DNA from: Zea mays
Taxonomy: Eukaryota > Streptophyta > Magnoliopsida > Poales > Poaceae
Length of the DNA stretch: 64,000 nucleotides
Direction of reading: 5' to 3'
Assembly: GCF_902167145.1 (NCBI RefSeq)
Contig: NC_050096.1
Location: forward strand, 268,110,622 to 268,174,621
Of this stretch, positions 46,804-56,810 are shown piece after piece. Under the pieces are notes generated by a model. The model ran no database searches. It saw only the letters and a program-made list of their open reading frames with translations, and was not told where the DNA came from. The translations under genes and the position numbers were made by a program. Position 1 is the stretch's first letter; every line of letters starts with the position of its first letter.

Positions 46804-47261
46804 AGAGGTTCTTCTGCCGGTAAGATAGCCAAGGCCGGCCACGGACCGACCTTCAACTCTGCGGACTTCTGCCCGCCCTTGCCTCACAAGTTTTGGCGTG
46901 GGCGGGGGCCTCCTGGCAGCAGCACCCGCCCTGAGGTCGGTGCTGCCGCTGTTCGACCCCCCGGAGCAGAAGTCGTCGTCGTCGCCGCCGCTGGAGTAGG
47001 TGACGGCGCGCCGTTCGTCGGCCTTCCGTTGCTCCGCAGGCCTTCCCCCTCGGAGTGGGGTTGCTCGTACCTACGGAGGGGGAACCGGAGTTCCGTTTGT
47101 AATGGCACTTCGAATGCCAATGTTTTTGTTCATTGTGGCTGTCGAGGCCTGAACATGTATGTAATTTCGGCACGGAGCCGTGTTTTTTCTTTATTTTCGA
47201 GCACTAAATCTCGCCTGTCGATTATCTGAACCGCTTCACCAAGCATGAGTCGCCCCGTGTC

Positions 47262-48160
47262 AAGGTGACGAGTGAGGTATCCGTATCCCGGAGGCGTAGG
47301 AGTCCCTCGGCTCGATCGGCCTTGTTGTCTGAGGCTCCTCTAGCTTAGTTAAAGGGACCCCTTGGTCGCTCTTCGATGAGCCGAGGCCAGGGGTAGCGAT
47401 ATCAGTACGAACAGAGGCGGAGTTGGCTCGAAAATGGGAACCTGGTTGGCCGGAGCCTAGCCGGGTTGCCCGTCAGCGGGGCCGACGCCGGAGTCGATCA
47501 GCCGAGGCCTCGGGCCGGGCTGGCGCCCTTGGAGGATGGTTGGCCGAGGCCCCAGGGGTAACCGGCCGAGCCGCCTGCTCGGGCCGGATTCCCGGAGAAG
47601 TCCCTGGACCGCGCCGCCGTCCGAGGCTGGGTCGGACCTCGCTGAAGGCGTCGTCGATGCCGAGGGTGCTACAGCCCCCTTCAGCGTGAAGTCCCGAGCC
47701 TGCAGGATCAGATTGTCTTGTAGCGTGTGCCTTCTGCGGCCGTCGAGGCCAGAAAACACACCCTCGCTGCGTTGTAAAGCCGTGTCTCCTTTCCTCTTAT
47801 TTCGAGCATCTGGACTTTCCGTCGGTAACAGGGATGTTTGCGTGGGCGAGAGTTGCTTCTCGCGGAAGGTGATGAGTGAGGTATCCGTATCCCAGAGGCG
47901 TGGGAGTCCCTCGGCTCGATCGGTCTTGCCGCTTACGCGTACTTTCGCCCGTCCATGAGGCCCTGTCACCGATTCAGTCGAGAAGGCTTGAAGGACCGCC
48001 TCGGCAGAAGAGCTTCCGAACGTGAAGACTTGTTCGGTCCGCGGAATCACTTTATCCGAACGCGAGTTACTTATCGCAGAAGGTGATGAGTGAGGTATTC
48101 GTATCCCGGAGGCGTAGGAGTCCCTCGGCTCGGTCAGCCTTGGCTGCTTACGTGTACTCC
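47262..48160. repeat. Dispersed approximately 60-bp repeat, three copies, element E
   Basis: Copies at about 47262-47325, 47868-47930 and 48083-48150 share GTGAGGTATCCGTATCCCGG, then AGGCGTAGGAGTCCCTCGGC and a TCGATCGG-like end. One copy lies in D (37186-37250, inverted) and three in F (61397-61455, 62059-62120, 62272-62335). Confidence 0.85.
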
Positions 48161-48373
48161 GTCGTTTCCAGGATCCGCTTTTCGAAGTAGTCAAAAAGCA
48201 TGAAAGAAATTCTGCTAAAAAGAGATTCTTTTTCGAGGAAAATTTCGACGCAGAGGGGGTCTCCCCCCTTTTAGCCCCCGAGGGAGGGTCGGGCTTTGCC
48301 GAGGCGAGGCCGACCCTTCCTTGATGACTAAACTTTGCGTGGGTGCGAGGTATATGAACAACTTGAAAACATC

Positions 48374-51300
48374 TTAAGGGTAGAAGCGACGTAGCTGTTT
48401 GATGTTCCAAGCGTTGCCGTAGATCTCGCCTTGATTGTTGGCCAGCTTGTATTTTCCGGGCTTCAGAACTTTGGCGATGACGAATGGCCCCTCCCAGGGG
48501 GGTGTGAGTTTGTGCCTCCCTCGGGCGTCTTGCCGCAGCCGAAGCACCAGGTCGCCCACCTGGAGGTCTCGGGGCCGGACCCCTCGGGCGTGGTAGCGTC
48601 GCAGGGACTGCTGGTACCGCGCCGAGTGTAGTAAGGCCTTATCTCAAGCCTCTTCCAGCTGGTCCAGCGATTCTTCTCGGCTAGCTTGGTTGCTTCGATC
48701 GTTGTAGGCCTTCGTCCTCGGGGAGCCGTATTCCAGGTCAGTGGGCAAGATGGCCTCGGCCCCGTAGACCAGGAAGAACGGCGTGAAACCCGTGGCCCGG
48801 CTCGGCGTCGTCCTGAGGCTCCAGACCACCGAGGGGAGTTCCTTCATCCATCGCTTGCCGAACTTGTTGAGGCCGTTGTAAATTCGGGGCTTGAGCCCTT
48901 GTAGAATCATGCCGTTGGCACGCTCTACTTGCCCATTCGACATGGGATGAGCCACGGCGGCCCAGTCCACCCGGATGTGGTGATCCTCGCAAAAATCCAA
49001 GAATTTTTTGCCGGTGAACTGGGTACCGTTGTCGGTGATGATGGAGTTTGGGACCCCGAAGCGATGGATGATGTTGGTGAAGAACGCCACCGCCTGCTCG
49101 GACCTGATGCTGTTCAGGGGTCGGACCTCGATCCACTTGGAGAATTTGTCGATGGCGACCAGCAGGTGCGTGTAGCCCCCGGGCGCCTTCTGCAAGGGAC
49201 CGACGAGGTCCAGACCCCATACAGCGAAGGGCCAGGTGATGGGTATCGTCTGCAGAGCCTGAGCGGGCAGGTGGGTCTGCTTCGCATAGAATTGGCACCC
49301 TTCGCAGGTGCGGACAATTCTAGTGGCGTCAGCCACCGCCGTTGGCCAGTAGAAGCCTTGCCGGAAGGCATTCCCGACAAGGGCTCGAGGCGCTGCGTGA
49401 TGGCCGCAAGCCCCCGAGTGTATTTCTTGCAGGAGTTCCTGACCTTCGGCGATGGAGATGCATCGCTGGAGGATGCCCGAGGGGCTCCGGTGGTAGAGCT
49501 CCTCCTCATCGCCCAGCAAGACGAACGACTTGGCGCGTCGAGCTACCCGCCGAGCCTCGGCTTGGTCGAGGGGTAGCTCTCCCTGGCGGAGATATCGTAG
49601 GTACGGGGCCTGCCAATTTCGATCAGGCATGGCCCCGCTCTGCTCCTCCTCGACGTTCAGTGCCTCGGCTTCGGGGGCCGAGGGTACCTCGGGCTGAACC
49701 GAGGACGCCTCGGGCCGAGCCGAGGGTGCCTCGGGCTGTGCCGAGGTTGCCTTGGGCTCGGGCGAGTCGTCGATCTTGACGGAGGGTTGATGCAGATCCC
49801 GAGAGAAGACGTCCGGGGGAACCGTTGTTCGCCCCGAGGCTATTTTAGCCAACTCGTCCGCAGTCTCGTTGTAGCGCCGAGCGATGTGGTTGAGCTCGAG
49901 CCCGAAGAACTTGTCTTCCAGGCGCCGAACCTCATCGCAGTAGGCCTCCATCTTCGGGTCGCGGCAGTGGGAGTTCTTCATGACTTGGTCGATGACGAGC
50001 TGCGAGTCACCACGGGCGTTGAGGCGTCTGACCCCTAGCTCGATGGCGATCCGCAACCCGTTGACCAGAGCCTCGTACTCAGCCACATTGTTGGACGCCG
50101 GGAAATGGAGGCGTAGCACGTACCGTAGGTGCTTCCCGAGGGGCGAGATGAAGAGCAGGCCCGCGCCGGCTCCCGTCTTCATTAGCGACCCATCGAAAAA
50201 CATGGTCCAGAGCTCCGGTTGGATCGGAGCCGTCGGTAGCTGGGTGTCGACCCATTCGGCTACGAAGTCCGCCAGCACCTGGGACTTGATGGCCTTCCGA
50301 GGGGCGAACGAGATTGTTTCGCCCATGATCTCCACCACCCACTTTGCGATCCTGCCCGAGGCCTCTCGGCACTGGATGATCTCCCCCAGGGGGAAGGATG
50401 ACACCACAGTTACCGGATGAGACTCGAAGTAGTGTCGTAACTTCCGCCTCGTCAGGATCACAGCATACAGCAGCTTCTGAACTTGTGGGTAGCGGATCTT
50501 GGTCTCGGACAGTACCTCGCTGACGAAGTAGACTGGCCTCTGAACGGGCAATGCATGCCCTTCCTCTTGCCTCTCGACCACAATCGCGGCGCTAACCACC
50601 TGAGTGGTAGCGGCGACGTAGACCAAGAGGGCTTCTCCATCAGCTGCGGGCACCAAGACAGGCGCCTTTGTAAGGAGCGCCTTCAGGTTCCCGAGGGCTT
50701 CCTCGGCCTCAGGGGTCCAAGCAAAACACTCAGTCTTCCTTAAGAGGCGGTACAGAGGTAGACCTCTTTCGCCGAGGCGTGAGATGAAGCGGCTCAGGGC
50801 CGCGAGACATCCCATGACCCTCTGTACGCCTTTTAAGTCCTTGATGGGTCCCATGCTGGTGATAGCTGCGATCTTCCCCGGGTTGGCTTCGATGCCTCGC
50901 TCGGAGACGATGAACCCCAGGAGCATGCCCCGGGGCACCCCGAAGACACACTTCTCAGGATTGAGCTTGACTCCTTTCGCCTTGAGACATCGGAATGTCA
51001 CTTCAAGGTCGGAGAGGAGGTCGGAAGCCTTCCTTGTCTTGACTACGATGTCATCGGCGTAGGCCTCGACTGTGCGACCGATGTGTTCGCCGAACACATG
51101 GTTCATGCACCGCTGGTACATCGTGCCCGCATTCCTCAAACCGAACGGCATGGTGACATAGCAGTACATGCCGAACGGCATGATGAAAGAAGTCGCGAGT
51201 TGGTCGGACTCTTTCATCCGGATCTGGTGATACCCTGAGTAGGCATCGAGGAAGGACAGGGTTTCGCACCCAGCAGTGGAATCCACGATTTGATCGATGC

Positions 51301-51640
51301 GAGGCAGAGGGTAGGGAACCTTCGGACATGCTTTGTTGAGACCAGTGTAGTCTACACACATCCGCCATTTCCCCCCTTTCTTCCTCACAAGCACAGGGTT
51401 GGCAAGCCATTCGGGATGGAATACCTCTTTGATGAACCCTGCTGCCATTAGCTTGTGGATCTCCTCGCCTATCACTCTGCGCTTCTCCTCGTTGAATCGG
51501 CGCAGAGGCTGCCTGACGGGTCGGGCTCCGGCCCGAATATCCAGAGAGTGCTCGGCGACATCCCTCGGTATGCCGGGCATGTCCGAGGGACTCCACGCAA
51601 AGACGTCGGCGTTTGCGCGGAGAAAGTCGACGAGCACTGC
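48374..51640 (-). pseudogene. Element E pol: RT, dual RNase H and integrase
   Basis: Continuous frame from just after the TAG at 51644-51646 to the final TAA at 48374-48376, with one nonsense TGA at 48644-48646 (context LEEA-stop). RT: RKKGGKWRMCVDYTGLNKAC, MPFGLRNAGTMYQRCM, catalytic box EAYADDIVVKT (both Asp kept, Val replaced by Ala). First RNase H around RPVYFVSEVLSETKIRYPQ. Second, archaeal-type RNase H: MFFDGSLMKTGAG, NNVAEYEALVNGLR, ARGDSQLVIDQV, ETADELAKIA. Integrase: HSGACGHH...CEGCQFY zinc site and the DDE triad (WGLDLVGP, ITDNGTQF, NGQVERANG), ending KQLRRFYP. The best-preserved pol in the window. Confidence 0.92.
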
Positions 51641-51643
51641 TTC

Positions 51644-54600
51644 CTATTTGGGGTCGAGCCCGGAACCAATCCGGATCTGCTTGGAGGTGTCGCCGCTGGG
51701 GTCGAGAGGGACGACCTTAACCGTCTCCGCTGGCTCGAAGTTGCCGGCATGACGCTTCACGTCTGGCACCTCTTTGGAGAGGTTCTCCAGGCCGGCGATG
51801 AGGGCCTCGGACTCGGCGAGGGCCTCGGCGCACTCCACGCACTCCACGTCGCATTCGAACGCGTGTTTGTACGTGGGGCCGACGGTGATGACCCCGTTGG
51901 GGCCCGGCATCTTGAGCTTCAGGTAGGTGTAGTTGGGGACGACCATGAACTTCGCGTAGCATGGCCTCCCCAGTACCGCGTGGTAGGTTCCTCGGAACCC
52001 GACCACCTCGAACGTCAAGGTCTCCCTTCGGAAGTTGGAGGGCGTTCCGAAGCAGACGGGAAGGTCGAGTCGTCCGAGGGGCTGGACGCGCTTCCCAGGG
52101 ATGATCCCGTGGAATGGCGCAGCGCCTGCCCGGACGGAGGACAGATCGACGCGCAGGAGCCTGAGGGTCTCGGCGTAGATGATGTTGAGGCAGCTGCCCC
52201 CATCCATCAGGACCTTGGTGAGCCTGACGTCGCCGATGATGGGGTCGACGACGAGCGGGTATTTCCCTGGGCTCGACACGTGGTCGAAGTGGTCGGCCTG
52301 GTCGAAGGTGATGGGCTTGTCGGACCAGTCTAGGTAGACTGGCGCCGCCACCTTCACCGAGCATACCTCCCGGCGCTCTTGCTTGCGATGCCGAGCTGAG
52401 GCATTCGCCGCATGCCCACCGTAGATCATGAAGCAGTCGCGGACCTCGGGGAACTCTCCTGCTTGGTGATCTTCGTTCTTGTCGTCGTCGCGGGCCCTGC
52501 CACCCTCTGCGGGTGGCCCGGCCCTGCGGAAGTGGCGTCGAAGCATGACGCATTCCTCGAGGGTGTGCTTGACGGGCCCCTGATGGTAGGGGCACGGCTC
52601 CTTGAGCATCTTGTCGAAGAGGTTAGCACCTCCGGGGGGCTTCCGAGGGTTCTTGTATTCGGCGGCGGCGACAAGGTCCGCGTCAGAGGCGTCGCGTTTC
52701 GATTGGGACTTCTTCTTGCCCTTCTTCTTGGCGCCGCGCGGAGTAGACGCCTCGGGAGCCTCTTCCGATGGGCGGCCCTGGGGCTGCTTGTCCTTTCGGA
52801 AGATAGCCTCAACCGCCTCCTGGCCAGAGGCGAACTTGGTGGCGATGTCCATCAGCTCGCTCGCCCTGGTGGGGGTCTTGCGACCCAACTTACTCACCAG
52901 GTCGCGACAGGTGGTGCCGGCAAGGAACGCGCCGATGACATCCGAGTCGGTGATGTTGGGCAGCTCGGTGCGCTGCTTCGAGAATCGCCGGACGTAGTCC
53001 CGGAGAGACTCTCCCGGCTGCTGCCGGCAGCTCCGGAGGTCCCAGGAATTCCCGGGGCGCACGTACGTGCCCTGGAAATTGCCGGCGAAGGCTTGGACCA
53101 AGTCGTCCCAGTTGGAGATCCGTCCCGGAGGCAGGTGCTCCAACCAGGCGCGAGCAGTGTCGGAGAGGAACAGGGGAAGGTTACGGATGATGAGGTTGTC
53201 GTCGTCCGTTCCACCCAGTTGGCAGGCCAGGCGGTAGTCCGCGAGCCACAGTTCCGGCCTCGTTTCCCCCGAGTACTTTGTGATAGTAGTCGGGGGTCGG
53301 AACCGGGTCGGGAACGGCGCCCGTCGGATGGCCCGACTGAAGGCCTGCGGACCGGGTGGTTCGGGCGAGGGACTCTGATCCTCCCCGCTGTCGTAGCGCC
53401 CCCCACGCCTGGGGTGGTAGCCTCGGCGCACCCTTTCGTCGAGGTGGGCCCGACGGTCGCGACGGTGGTGCTCGTTGCCGAGGTGGCCCGGGGCCGCAGG
53501 CGCGGTGTTGCGCGTGCGCCCGGTGTAGACCGAGGCTTCCCGCATGAATCGGGAAGTCGCGGCATGAGGTTCCGAGGGGTATCCCTGCCTTCGGGAGGCA
53601 GTGCTCTCGGCCCGTCGGGCCGCAGCGCCTTCCATGAGATTCTTGAGCTCTCCCTGGATTCGCCGACCCTCGGTGGTTGATGGCTCCGGCATTGCGCGGA
53701 GGAGCATCGCTGCGGCTGCCAGGTTCTGACCAACCCCGCTGGATGCGGGCGGCGGCCTGAGCCTGACATCGTTGGCGACGCGGTGCTGGAGACCCTGGGG
53801 CAAGTGACGTATTTCTCCGGCCGGGGGTTGGCCCGCCCATACCTGCCCGACGTCCCGGCGGATCGTCTCAAGCGCCCCTGTTCCCTCGTCGAGCCTGGCC
53901 TGCGCCCCGCGGACTTGCTCGAGCTGTGGGTCGTGACCCCCCGCCAGAACGGGGACCACAGCTAGCTCCCGCGGGATGTCGGCGCGAGGCACCGGCCTAG
54001 GAAAATCACCATCCTCCGGCATGCCAAGATGGTTGCCTTCGGAGGGATCCCCTAGCTCGACGTGGAAACATTCGCGGCTTGGGCCGCAGTCCTCGTCGTC
54101 AAGGCTGCGGCTTCCGTCGGAACAGTCGGAGAGGCAGTAGTCACATGCGGTCATGAAGTCCCGCATGGCACTGGGGTTGCCAAATCCAGAGAAATCCCAA
54201 CAGATGCTGGGATCGTCATCTTCCTCGGACCCAGAGGGCCCGTAGGTCGAGACGTCCGTCAATCGGTCCCAAGGCGACCGCATACGAAACCCCGGTGGGG
54301 TTGCACTCGCCTCAATGAGAGCGCCCGCCAAAGCGAGGTCGCTAGGCGGGTTGAGGCCGAGTCGAAATGACGTAAGATGGGAGTTAGTCAGTACCTTTGG
54401 GTCGACGCGGAGCGACGTAGTCACATCGGGGACCGGTTGCACCGTCGTCTCAGGTACGAGGGCGACGTCCTGCAAGCTCTCCGTGAGTGCGCTGGCGTCG
54501 TCTTCTTGCTCGGGATTGGCGTGTCGCGGGGGGACGACGCTCGCTTTCGTCTCGAACGCGAGGTCGACGCCCGGCGTGCCTTCCGTAGGGGCGCTGGGGA

Positions 54601-54892
54601 TGTCGATTCGCTCGACGGCCGACGAAGCGCGGCCTCCCGCTTGGCCTTGGTTGCCCCGCCTCCTCCTCCGTTGGCGGGGGAGAGGACGGGGCGAGCTCGA
54701 ATGTTGTTCTTCCACCCCGCGGGGAAGATGTCGTCGATTCCGCCGCCGGCGGGCGGGTTGTCGGCCGCCATTGTCGTCGTCGCGCGGTGGTGGAAGGAGT
54801 ATCATGTCGTAGCTGCCGTCGAACGACATGAACTCAAGACTCCCGAAACGGAGCACCGTCCTGGGCCGGAAAGGTTGCTGGAGACTGCCCAT
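51644..54892 (-). CDS. Element E gag-protease polyprotein, intact
   Basis: 1,082 codons from the ATG at 54892-54890 (MGSLQQPFRPRT) to TAG at 51646-51644. The frame is open further upstream into the LTR (to 55192), but this ATG is the first after the PBS and matches element D. Order: Arg/Asp-rich N-terminus; an acidic segment with FMTACDYCLSDCSDGSRS (residues about 250); gag core near residues 590-720 (RAWLEHLPPGRISNWDDLV, YVRPGNSWDLRSC); basic linker; CPYHQGPVKHTLEEC; and protease with LTKVLMDGGSCLNIIYAE and YHAVLGRPCYAKFM. RT follows in the same frame after the TAG, without a start codon. Confidence 0.9.
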   Translation of the reverse strand: MGSLQQPFRPRTVLRFGSLEFMSFDGSYDMILLPPPRDDDNGGRQPARRRRNRRHLPRGVEEQHSSSPRPLPRQRRRRRGNQGQAGGRASSAVERIDIPSAPTEGTPGVDLAFETKASVVPPRHANPEQEDDASALTESLQDVALVPETTVQPVPDVTTSLRVDPKVLTNSHLTSFRLGLNPPSDLALAGALIEASATPPGFRMRSPWDRLTDVSTYGPSGSEEDDDPSICWDFSGFGNPSAMRDFMTACDYCLSDCSDGSRSLDDEDCGPSRECFHVELGDPSEGNHLGMPEDGDFPRPVPRADIPRELAVVPVLAGGHDPQLEQVRGAQARLDEGTGALETIRRDVGQVWAGQPPAGEIRHLPQGLQHRVANDVRLRPPPASSGVGQNLAAAAMLLRAMPEPSTTEGRRIQGELKNLMEGAAARRAESTASRRQGYPSEPHAATSRFMREASVYTGRTRNTAPAAPGHLGNEHHRRDRRAHLDERVRRGYHPRRGGRYDSGEDQSPSPEPPGPQAFSRAIRRAPFPTRFRPPTTITKYSGETRPELWLADYRLACQLGGTDDDNLIIRNLPLFLSDTARAWLEHLPPGRISNWDDLVQAFAGNFQGTYVRPGNSWDLRSCRQQPGESLRDYVRRFSKQRTELPNITDSDVIGAFLAGTTCRDLVSKLGRKTPTRASELMDIATKFASGQEAVEAIFRKDKQPQGRPSEEAPEASTPRGAKKKGKKKSQSKRDASDADLVAAAEYKNPRKPPGGANLFDKMLKEPCPYHQGPVKHTLEECVMLRRHFRRAGPPAEGGRARDDDKNEDHQAGEFPEVRDCFMIYGGHAANASARHRKQERREVCSVKVAAPVYLDWSDKPITFDQADHFDHVSSPGKYPLVVDPIIGDVRLTKVLMDGGSCLNIIYAETLRLLRVDLSSVRAGAAPFHGIIPGKRVQPLGRLDLPVCFGTPSNFRRETLTFEVVGFRGTYHAVLGRPCYAKFMVVPNYTYLKLKMPGPNGVITVGPTYKHAFECDVECVECAEALAESEALIAGLENLSKEVPDVKRHAGNFEPAETVKVVPLDPSGDTSKQIRIGSGLDPK

Positions 54893-54934
54893 CTGGAGCT
54901 TGACGGGAAGCTGTTCGTCAGCACGCAGCAGGTC

Positions 54935-54953
54935 CCCTACCTGGCGCGCCAAC
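54935..54953 (-). other. Element E primer binding site
   Basis: Minus strand TTGGCGCGCCAGGTAGGGG adjoins the 5' LTR, one base in. Confidence 0.88.
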
Positions 54954-56572
54954 TGTCGGCGTTTCGAGACCGGGGGGTCCCTGAGCCGACGAGTGAGTGT
55001 GTCGCGTGCCCCAGCCCAGATGGGTCGAGCGCGTGGGCGAGCGCGAAGGGGGGAGAAGCGAGGTGGCCGGAGACGGGCGTGAGAGAGGTGGAGATCCCGC
55101 GGCCTTCGTGTTCGTCCCGCGCCCAGGTCGGGTGCGCTGGCAGTAGGGGGGTTACAAGTGTCCACGCGGGTGAGGGAAGCGAGCGGCCCCAAGAGAGCGC
55201 ATGTCCCGTCCTCGTCCCCGCGCGGCCAACCTTCTCTAAGAAGGCCCTGGTCCTTCCTTTTATAGGAGTAAGGAGAGGATCTAGGTGTACAATGGGGGTG
55301 TAGCAGAGTGCTACGTGTCTAGCGGAGGGAGAGCTAGCGCCCTAAGTACATGCCAATGTGGCAGCCATAGAGATCTTGGCACCCTGCTGGTGTGATGTCG
55401 TGGCTGTCGGAGGAGCAATGGAGCTTGGCGGAAGGACAGCTGTTGGAGCGGTCGAGTCGTTGCTGACGTCCCCCTGCTTCCGTAAGGGAGCTGAGAGCCG
55501 CCGTCGTCACAGGGCACGCGGGGCGCCATCATTGCCTATCTGGCGGAGCTGGCCAGATGGGACACCGGTCTTGTTCTCTGCGGCCCGAGTCGGCTCGGGG
55601 CAGGGTGATGATGGCGCTCCCTGTTGACGTGGCGGGACCGCGTCCGAGGCCGGGCGACGTGGGGGCTCCTCCGAAGTCGAGGTCGAGTCTGTCTTCCGTG
55701 GCTGAGGCCGAGCCCGAGCCCCTGGGTCGGGCGAGGCGGAGATCGTTCGGCGGAGGCCAGAGCGGAGTCCGAGCCCTGGGGTCGAGCGAGGCGGAGTTCG
55801 TCGTCTTCCGGGGCTGAGCCCGAGTCCGAGCCCTGGGTCGGGCGGAGCGGAGTTCGCCGTCTTCCGGGTCTTAGCCCGAGTCCGAGCCCTGGTCGGGCGG
55901 AGCGGAGTTCGCCGTCTTCCGGGGCTTAGCCCGAGTCCGAGCCCTGGGTCGGGCGGAGCGGAGTTCGCCGTCTTCCGGGGCTTAGCCCGAGTCCGAGCCC
56001 TGGGTCGGGCGGAGTGGAGTTCGCCGTCTTCCGGGGCTTAGCCCGAGTCCGAGCCCTGGGTCGGGCGGAGCGGAGCTTCATATGGCGCCTTTGGCAAGGC
56101 CTGACTGCCTGTCAGACTCACTCTGTCGAGTGGCACTGCAGTCGGAGTGGCGCAGGCGGCGCTGTCCTTCTGTCAGACCGGTCAGTGGAGCGGCGAAGTG
56201 ACGGCGGTCACTTCGGCTCTGCCGGGGGGCGCGCGTCAGGATAGAGGTGTCAGGCCACCTTTGCGTTAAATGCTCCTGCAACTCGGTCAGTCGGTGCGGC
56301 GATTTAGTCAGGGTTGCTTCTTAGCGAAGCCAAGGCCTCGGGCGAGCCGGAGATGTGTCCGCCGTTAATGGGGGGCCTCGGGCGAGATGGAAGTCCCTCG
56401 AGGTCGGCTGCCCTTGTCCGAGGCTAGGCTCGGGCGAAGCGTGATCGAGTCACTCGTATGGACTGATTCCTGACTTAATCGCACCCATCAGGCCTTTGCA
56501 GCTTTATGCTGATGGGGGTTACCAGCTGAGAATTAGGCGTCTTGAGGGTACCCCTAATTATGGTCCCCGACA
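54954..56572 (-). repeat. Element E 5' LTR
   Basis: 1,619 bp, TG...CA. A minus-strand TATAAAAG at 55257-55264 would start the gag-pol RNA. The tandem array of about 57-bp units is at 55750-56075, one unit carrying a single-base deletion. Confidence 0.94.
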
Positions 56573-56810
56573 GAGCGGGCACTCACCAGGGACACACACC
56601 CGCGATCGGGACGCATCGAGAGCTGGGAAAAGGCGTCGGCGTCTAACTTCCCTACCGTGCCGGCTACCCGCCTCTGGAGGTCGTCGGCGGGAAGGGGATC
56701 CGAGGACATCTGCAAACCCTCCAAGTTGACCCCCGGCGTCATCTCCCAAAGCGGCAGCCGCCGCTCCGTCAAGGGGAGCACCCTCCGGCGATGAAAGGCG
56801 GCAACCACCC

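Larger units (their letters stand above)
44643..48373. other. Element E 3' region between integrase and polypurine tract
   Basis: GC-rich, 3.7 kb. Besides the listed hairpin, tandem array, TATA-like box, short ORF and 60-bp repeats, it has two plus-strand segments resembling gene 3' ends (CATGTATGTAATTTCGGCAC near 47153 with a CACGGAGCCGTG hairpin and T-run). It shows no recognisable remnant of the large antisense ORF seen in D, other than similarity in the 3'-UTR-like part around 47700-47900. Confidence 0.55.
42880..56572 (-). mobile_element. Element E: Huck-like Ty3/gypsy retrotransposon, complete
   Basis: LTRs 42880-44499 and 54954-56572 (1,620 and 1,619 bp), flanked by GAGCG at 42875-42879 and 56573-56577. 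It lies on the minus strand inside an intron of element D's antisense ORF. Order from the right: 5' LTR, PBS, gag-protease (open), TAG, RT-RNase H-integrase (one nonsense codon), a 3.9-kb 3' region with a plus-strand transcription-unit-like block, polypurine tract, 3' LTR. The LTRs show about 18-20 differences by eye, near 1.1%, so the insertion is recent. Confidence 0.93.
30711..56810 (+). mobile_element. Element D: Huck-like Ty3/gypsy (Tat lineage), 5' portion, interrupted by G, E and F
   Basis: The 5' LTR (30711-32132), PBS, gag, protease, RT, RNase H and integrase C-terminus are on the plus strand, followed by an antisense ORF on the minus strand. The body is split by G (38192-41203) and E (42880-56572). 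D's own sequence is 30711-38191, 41204-42879 and 56573-56810, where element F begins; the rest and the 3' LTR must lie right of the window. The LTR start TGTCGGGGACCATAATTAGG and domain content are those I associate with maize Huck. Confidence 0.85.
37337..56810 (-). pseudogene. Element D antisense ORF (aORF), multi-exon, interrupted by G and E
   Basis: On the minus strand, opposite gag-pol, exons can be read with consensus splice sites: 56810-56587 (donor CTG|GTGAGT), 42810-42143 (acceptor CTCCAG; donor GG|GTAAGT), 42068-about 41464 (acceptor TTCCCAG; donor near CAAG|TAATG), 41395-41204 continuing at 38191-37973 (donor AAAG|GTATGT), 37890-37337 (acceptor TTTGCAG). Frame is kept across junctions, with two nonsense codons (a TGA near 42755, a TAG near 41630). 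The product has a domain with AFHRRRVLPL and WEMTPGV, an acidic Asp-rich region, an Ala-rich coiled coil (QLAEASARAGALAADLAV) and a C-terminus with LHHGVRRAFAVLASHYDVDL. The 5' end lies beyond F. Function unknown. Confidence 0.75.

Noticed and set aside
47153..47200. Rho-independent terminator (CACGGAGCCGTG then T-run), also at about 61297
   Set aside because: The shape is right for bacteria, but this is a plant nuclear sequence; only a short hairpin is supported.
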